Shown here piece after piece: positions 59,045 through 64,000 of a DNA stretch of 64,000 nt (positions are counted from its first letter, which is position 1; each line of letters begins with the position of its first letter). The DNA comes from Cricetomys ansorgei. Taxonomy: Eukaryota > Chordata > Mammalia > Rodentia > Nesomyidae. The stretch covers positions 1,263,501 to 1,327,500 of the forward strand of contig JAMJFZ010001074.1 in assembly GCA_026225945.1 (NCBI GenBank), in the 5' to 3' direction. The position numbers were made by a program, and so were the translations under genes. The notes below the pieces were generated by a model. The model had not been told where the DNA came from. It saw nothing but the letters and a program-made list of their open reading frames with translations, and searched no databases.

Positions 59045-59195
59045 AGCCAGGTGGTGGTGGCCGACGCCTTTAATCTCAGAACTTGGGGAGGCAGAAGCAG
59101 ACAGATCTCTGTGAGTTCGAGGCCCGCCTTGTCTACAGAATGAGTTCCAGGACAGCTAGAGTTACAACAGAGAAACCCTGTCTCGAAAAAAAAAA
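59045..59195 (+). repeat. B1 SINE
   Basis: AGCCAGGTGGTGGTGGCCGA, GGAGGCAGAAGCAGACAGAT and GTTACAACAGAGAAACCCTG lead to an A tail. Confidence 0.97.
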
Positions 59196-59812
59196 TTTCC
59201 AGGAAGACATTTTTCCTCCTATGTTCAGCTTGAAGGTCAGCATGAGCCAGTTTCCTTATGTCTGCTCTGCTTAGCTGGGATGCATTGATTTTTAGCTTTC
59301 ACCACGGGCTGGGCTCATCCCCTAGCAGGCCACTCTAGTGGACTCTTAGTGGACTTCCTCCCTTACCCATCTGTAAGGGACTCAGCCAGCAAAACCAAGA
59401 CGCCAATTCATTAAGATTTGGAGATGCCCAGAGAGAAGAATCTGGTTTCTTGCTTCTTCTGAATTTCTGATTTCTCTTGCCTTTTTATTTATTTATTTTT
59501 AAGCTAGCTCAGCAATACATTTGCATAATTTAAAAAAGATTCACTTGAGCACATGTAGTTGCTTTGCTAAATTTGTCAGGGTGTCTAGACACCATCCCGC
59601 CAATGCAGAAGTTCATACTGGAAGTCTTAGAAATTTGCTTAATAAACTTCAAAAGACAGTTAGTCTTTGTCTTACAAACTATTTCAGAGACTAGAAATGA
59701 ATAAAGTTACACAAATCTTTGTGTGAGACTTATTGAGACTTATTTGAGCATGACAGAAAACCCAGACAAGGTCAGGACACAAACACACACAATTGTTAAT
59801 TATTTTTTATTT
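59196..59812. other. Upstream flank, nothing recognised
   Basis: Only a TTTA-type run at 59485-59502 is notable. Confidence 0.5.
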
Positions 59813-59814
59813 GT

Positions 59815-59998
59815 TTCTTATTTTTTCTTCTTCTTCTTCTTTTTTGGAGGGGGGGGACAGGGTTTCTCTGTTGTAACTCTGGCTGTCCTGGAACTCACTC
59901 TGTAGACCAGGCTGGCCTCCAACTCACAGAGATCCTCCTGCCTCTGCCTCCCCAGCGCTGGGATTAAAGGCGTGCGCCACCACCGCAAGGCTCTTTTG
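59815..59998 (-). repeat. B1 SINE
   Basis: A T/C-rich tail and G tract precede ACAGGGTTTCTCTGTTGTAA, CTGTAGACCAGGCTGGCCTC and GGGATTAAAGGCGTGCGCCA, a full antisense B1 of the GTTACAACAG group. Confidence 0.97.
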
Positions 59999-60004
59999 TT
60001 CTTT

Positions 60005-60235
60005 TTAATTTAATTATTTTTTTCAAGACAAAGTCCTGTGTATTCCAGGTTGGCCTCAGACTTAACATGTAGCAGGGATGACTTTGACTTTCTGGTCCTC
60101 TTTTTATATCTCCCAGCTACTGGGATTACAGGTGTGCACCACTATGCCCGGATTATAAAGTGCTGGGTTCGAACCCAGGCCTTCATGCAAACTAGACAAG
60201 CTATATAAAGAGACCCTGTTTTTAAAAAGGAGAGA
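60005..60235 (-). repeat. B4-type SINE
   Basis: An antisense B1-like part (TCCAGGTTGGCCTCAGACTT, CTACTGGGATTACAGGTGTG) is joined to an antisense ID-like part (GCTGGGTTCGAACCCAGGCC, ACTAGACAAGC). The TTCGAA word is the Pol III B box of the ID half, not a tRNA gene. Confidence 0.8.
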
Positions 60236-61239
60236 GAGAATCTCAAATAACCTGTTTAAAAGTCACTGTTTAAAAGTCCAAAGTTCAAAATCTCTTTGGG
60301 GATGTAACTGTAACCCATTGTAAAATCAAAATAAAAAAGCAAATCACGTATTCCCAACCTACAATGGCACAGAATATACAATACCATTCCAAAAGGGAGG
60401 AAAGGGAGCATAGTGAGGAAATACTGGGCCAAAGCAAGACCTAAAACCAGCAGAACAGACTCCAAGTTCTGCACCCCCGAGTCTCATCATCAGATCTTCA
60501 ACTCCTTTCAGTTTTGCTGACTTCAGGATACTTCTTTCCTTTGGGCTGGTTCCACACCTAGGGGGGAAGCCCTTTGGCAGTTCTCGGCTCTGGCATCTCC
60601 AATATTGTGGGATCTCCAACACAATCTAGGCTTCCACTTCTTCCAGTGGCCTCTCTGGACCTCCATGCAGAAACATTCCTGACACATACGTGGTTTCAGC
60701 ATCTTTCCTTACCAGTGGAGGGAGATTCCACAACTCCTTTCTTGTATCCTTGAGTCTCAAGCCAGAATCATATGGCTGAAGCTGTCAAGTTCTGCTGCTT
60801 GCTGGGGCTGGAACATGGCCCCCTTGTTCAATTACACTGGCATCAGCTTTCTGTAGTTGACAGCTTCCCTCACTGCTTAAGCTTTCCTTTAACTCCTTTT
60901 CACAAGTTGGAAGCTTAGCTGGGTGTGGTCTCCCCCTGAGGTCACCAGTCCCTTTATTCCATTTAGCACCAGGCTTTTCCTTCAAACTTTCTGTCTCCTT
61001 GAGCATGGACTTAGCTCCATTGTATTCCCTGGTGCTCCTTTTCTCCTCGCACTGTACATTTTGCATTTCCCTTTGCCTGGCTTTCTCCTTTTCATTATAG
61101 GTCTGCATAAGAGTGACCACTAACAACCTCACAGCAGAGTCAACACTAGGCTGTTTTGAAATCTCTTCTGCCAACACCATTAATCCAAAACTCTTCAAGT
61201 TAACTCCAGGAAGATTTTTTTTGGACAAGGGCCAAAAAA

Positions 61240-61345
61240 CAGCCATATTTATATATGTGTATGTGTGTTTGTACATATTTGCACTGTATATATATACATA
61301 CATATACATATGTATATATACATATATATGCACATATATATAATT
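61240..61345. repeat. (TA)/(CATA) microsatellite
   Basis: Alternating TATA, CATA and TGTG words lie in the MaLR interior. The minus-strand frame stays open through it as Y/I/V/H-rich sequence. Confidence 0.9.
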
Positions 61346-61550
61346 TTGTGCCAAAATATTACAAGAATACGGTTTAGTCCATTTATTAATATTCTTCCCC
61401 TCTGAAACCTCTTGAGCTGGGCCATTATAATTTACATTGCTTTCAGCACTGCTGTCTTCCACGGTCTTACTAGAATGGGCCATTAAATCCTGCTTAAAAT
61501 GTTCAACTACTGTTCTAGACTAAAATCCCGAAGTCTTCTCATATATCTAC

Positions 61551-62032
61551 TGTTAGGGGCCGATGGAAGGAGACCCCGAGAAATCACCAGGACTCGAGAT
61601 CGGTGCAAAAGCAAGAGGTTAATTTCCAACGCGTTGGGGTCCACCCTCACAGATTCCTTAAGCAAGGAAAGGAGAGCGACCCCCAGCACACTCTAAGTAC
61701 AGTTTATATAGGCTTTTCAAAGGCAGAGCTTAGCGACAGAGTATGAGATGCAATTTCATTGGTACATAGTTATGTAAGTATTGACCTTTAACCTGATTGG
61801 TGCTGGCATATAGCAAGGTTGCAGGCATAGAAAATGTAAACCTAGGGTCTTTAGTCAACATGGGGGGGGGATCTTAGCCCAAGGCCGTTAGTCAATGGTC
61901 CATATCTTATCTGTCTGAGAAATTGTTTTCCTTACTCTAGTTCTGGTCATCTTGCCCTTAGCTTGGGCCTACACAGTTTTGGCACTTTTAGAAGCCTGAC
62001 TAAAGTTTGATTGCTTTTGTCTTGTTCTTTCA
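61551..62032 (-). mobile_element. ERV1-type solo LTR, TGAAAG family, copy 3 (482 bp)
   Basis: On the minus strand it runs TGAAAGAACAAG to GGCCCCTAACA, with the TATATAAACTG box near 61705 and the same CCCCAACGCGTTGGAAATTA region as copy 2. The exact 4-bp duplication CTAC lies at 61547-61550 and 62033-62036. The interrupted MaLR interior joins cleanly when the LTR is removed. Confidence 0.95.
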
Positions 62033-62102
62033 CTACAGTAAACAGCAAGGCCAGGCCTGTCACACAATAGCTCAGTCCCTGGGACCCACTTCCCTCTTCG
62101 TC

Positions 62103-62351
62103 GCTTTCCTAATGCTGTGACTAAGCGTTCGAAAATGACTAAGGCAACTTTTGTAAGAGAAAGCATTTAATTGAGGGCTTATTTACAATTTCAGAGGTTT
62201 AATCGTTACTATCACGGCGGGAGCATGGTGGCTTGAAGGCAAATGCTGGAGCAGCTATATCCTGACCCATGGGCAGAGAGAGAAACAGAGACTGGGCGTG
62301 GCGTGGTCATGGTGCCTTTTCATAACATTAGAACAGTGACTAAGACAGAAG
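62103..62351. mobile_element. ORR1-type LTR ends in inverted arrangement
   Basis: 62103-62300 is antisense ORR1-like (GTGACTAAGCGTTCG, AAAGCATTTAATTGAGGGCT). 62303-62351 reads in the opposite sense (GTCATGGTGCCTTTTCATAA, AGAACAGTGACTAAGACA), which is the LTR 3' end. The two ends thus face each other. Confidence 0.6.
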
Positions 62352-62358
62352 GTGTTAG

Positions 62359-63030
62359 GGTTGGGTGGAGGTGGCGCACGCCTTTAATCCCAGCACTCGG
62401 GAGGCGGAGGCAGGTGGATCTCTGTGAGTTCGAGGCCAGCCTGGTCTACAGAGTGAGTTCCAGGAGCCAGAGTTACGACAGAGAAATCCTGTGTAATGAA
62501 TATGTAAGTTAAAATGCAAAAAGTCCAGCTGTTCCAGCCTCAGAATGCCAGCACAGCTGGACTGGTGTGACAAGAACGATGGAACCCAAAGTGATGTAAT
62601 GACACAACCTGGCACCTCATTGGCTAAGACCAGACAGCTGAGTTAGAGTGAGTAAACTATAAAAAGCTCAAGAAGACAGCTGTCAATGTGTGTCTTTGAC
62701 ACATCCTTCCTGAATGTGGTCACCCTGCGGAGCGAACCTCGGAATGGCTGGCCATGCCCCCGTGTCCAGAGACCCGTCACTCAGAGAGCAGCCCAGCAAA
62801 GAGGAAGATGACTGCAGACCACACAGCACAGCCGAGCAGATGGCGAGCCTTATCCTCGAAAACAGGCCAGACTAAGGAGAAATACTGGGGTGTCACTGTG
62901 TATTGTGAGCGTGAATGTAAGAGTAAACTAGCATTAACCCAGTATCCTCTCTGAGGCATTTCTTCCCACCTTACTGCGACTCGGGGCGCCCTGTCTCAAA
63001 ACAACAACAAAAACAAACAAACAAACAAAA
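62359..63030 (+). repeat. B1 SINE split by a 496-bp insertion
   Basis: The B1 head and body occupy 62359-62492 (GCACGCCTTTAATCCCAGCA, CGAGGCCAGCCTGGTCTACA). The tail resumes at 62989 as CCCTGTCTCAAAACAACAAC. The whole unit is flanked by a 17-bp duplication with one mismatch, AAGACAGAAGGTGTTAG (62342-62358) and AAGACAGAAGGAGTTAG (63031-63047). Confidence 0.95.
62493..62988 (+). mobile_element. LTR-like insertion inside a B1
   Basis: The insert starts (T)GTAATGAATATG and ends ACTCGGGGCG. It carries CTATAAAAAGCTC at 62658-62670, a strong TATA box. TCCTGT (62487-62492) and CCCTGT (62989-62994) look like a 6-bp target duplication with one mismatch, as for ERVK. The ends are not a clean TG/CA pair, so the exact edges are uncertain. 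Confidence 0.65.
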
Positions 63031-63049
63031 AAGACAGAAGGAGTTAGAG

Positions 63050-63390
63050 TCTTCATCCTAGCTAACTTACAGACTTGTGAGGTGATCAAGGACAGATGGA
63101 GCTATATGTCAGTCGGATCATCTAAGTGCAGCCTGAATGTAAATAAGAGGAGATAAAATTAAGACACCAGTTGAGTGAACAAGGTCCGGAGGTTTATAAC
63201 AACACTGTTAAGGTTCTTAAAGATTTGACCTATTTTTACCATGGAAATCCAGAGAGCCAGCTCCAGCACTAGTCACAAGATGAGATGTGCGTTGGGCTTG
63301 AGCTTTAGTCATAGGCTTACCCACAGACTCACATGTAGAGCAGAGTGCTTTTAGGAGAAGATAGAAAACAGGGGAGCAGAGTTCTTTCTG
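63050..63390. other. Upstream flank, nothing recognised
   Basis: No repeat, gene or simple-sequence feature is clear. Confidence 0.45.
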
Positions 63391-63398
63391 GTATCCCC

Positions 63399-63710
63399 TG
63401 TAGTGGTGTACTGCTGTGGTGGCTCAGCAAGAAGACAAGGAGGTCCCTTCATACGTGGAATCCCTGCCAGACCTCAGCAGAGGGAACCACCATCCTGGCA
63501 AGCCCCATACTGACTATGGAAACCTGAGCGTCTGAGCTCAGTTTTTATTGATTCAGAACTCCTCAGGTACAGAGCATAAGCAATCAAACATCCTCCACAG
63601 AAATCCAACACCTGCAGACAATACGAAATGCCAAGGCCTACGCATCCCTTTTTCCAGCAGGGCACAAAAACAATTATTTCAAACACAACTAAAAATAAAC
63701 TTCTACAACA
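63399..63710 (+). mobile_element. ERVK-type solo LTR, copy 3 (312 bp)
   Basis: It runs TGTAGTGGTG to CTTCTACAACA with AAAAATAAAC near the 3' end. The exact 6-bp duplication ATCCCC lies at 63393-63398 and 63711-63716, the length used by betaretrovirus-like elements. It is the best-preserved of three related copies. Confidence 0.9.
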
Positions 63711-63834
63711 ATCCCCAGCCTCCAGCCAGGACAGAACCACGGCCACTTCCAGCTCCTTACCAAGGACAAGCATCAAAGCAGCTAGCTTTCAGGATCTCTG
63801 CCCTAAAACTACATGACCAATGTGTATCTCCTGT

Positions 63835-63930
63835 TTTTGCTATGTAGTCCAAGCTGGTCTTGAGTTTCCTGCCTCTGCATCCTGAAAATGGGATTATGGG
63901 CATTTGCCGCCCTGACCAGCTCTGTTTGTT
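63835..63930 (-). repeat. B1-like SINE, diverged
   Basis: TATGTAGTCCAAGCTGGTCTTGAG (63841-63864) and TGAAAATGGGATTATGGGCA are antisense B1-like. Confidence 0.65.
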
Positions 63931-64000
63931 ATTATGCTAGTTTCTTGTGGTCAGAAAAGAAAGGAGATTTTAATCTTCTTCCATGTGTTGAGACTTGTTT

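Larger units (their letters stand above)
60240..62100 (-). mobile_element. MaLR interior, antisense, split by a solo LTR
   Basis: Read on the minus strand, the sequence starts near 62100 (CCCAGGGACTGAGC-type, GTGTGACAGGCCTGGCC) and runs to about 60240, ending with TTTTGGAATGGTATTGTATA-type and GATTTTACAATGGGTTACAG. A 232-codon open frame at 61483-60785 shows a decayed MaLR-type peptide (for example LAEEISKQPS), with a TATA/CATA microsatellite expanded inside it at 61240-61345. MaLR elements do not encode known functional retroviral proteins, so this is a remnant. It is interrupted at 61551-62032. Confidence 0.8.

Noticed and set aside
60155..60180. tRNA-like B box (GGTTCGAACCC)
   Set aside because: It belongs to the ID-like half of an antisense B4 SINE. 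No acceptor stem or cloverleaf could be formed around it.
60785..61483. 232-codon minus-strand open frame
   Set aside because: It lies in a MaLR interior and includes a translated TATA/CATA microsatellite. It is a repeat remnant, not a gene.
43100..64000. Search for SPZ1 or another neighbouring gene upstream of SERINC5
   Set aside because: No long open frame or recognisable exon was found. The known neighbour is probably beyond the right edge.

Overview
The window is vertebrate nuclear DNA from a muroid rodent, probably a cricetid (hamster, vole or deer-mouse type). It holds B1, B2/B3, B4 and ID SINEs, rodent MT/ORR1-type MaLR LTRs, a rodent L1 3' UTR, a URR1-type hAT element, many CA/GT microsatellites, and split exons with GT/AG borders. 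There are no operons or prokaryotic signals. Species cannot be fixed from the sequence alone.

The only gene I can support is the 5' part of SERINC5 on the minus strand. Coding exon 1 (42404-42430, MSARCCAGQ) lies in a GC-rich promoter island at about 41.9-43.1 kb. Coding exon 2 (2239-2406, 56 codons) carries the cysteine-rich N-terminus and first membrane segment. Intron 1 is 39,997 bp. Positions 1-2238 are the start of intron 2, and the remaining exons lie to the left of the window. Positions from about 43.1 kb to the end are upstream flank with no recognisable gene.

Intron 1 and the upstream flank are built mostly from transposon layers. Readable histories include: four LTRs that begin TGAAA (9.3, 13.9, 33.7 and 61.6 kb), three of them with exact 4-bp target duplications; a paired 555-bp LTR family at 16.8 and 38.0 kb; a related pair of longer LTR-like elements at 17.5 kb (+) and 47.4 kb (-); an MT-type MaLR element with two LTRs at 46.6-49.8 kb carrying a URR1 transposon with an exact 8-bp duplication; a small ERVK-type LTR family at 51.6, 56.9 and 63.4 kb; and a stack at 60.2-63.0 kb in which a MaLR interior is cut by a solo LTR and a B1 is cut by another insertion.

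Functionally there is one story: the start of a multipass membrane protein gene that counters retroviral infectivity, driven by a TATA-less GC-box promoter and surrounded by old retroviral LTRs. A regulatory effect of those LTRs is inference only. I found no sign of a previously undescribed biological system. The most useful items are the exon calls, the dated nested insertions, a G-quadruplex-prone repeat beside the promoter, and a 39-bp minisatellite.
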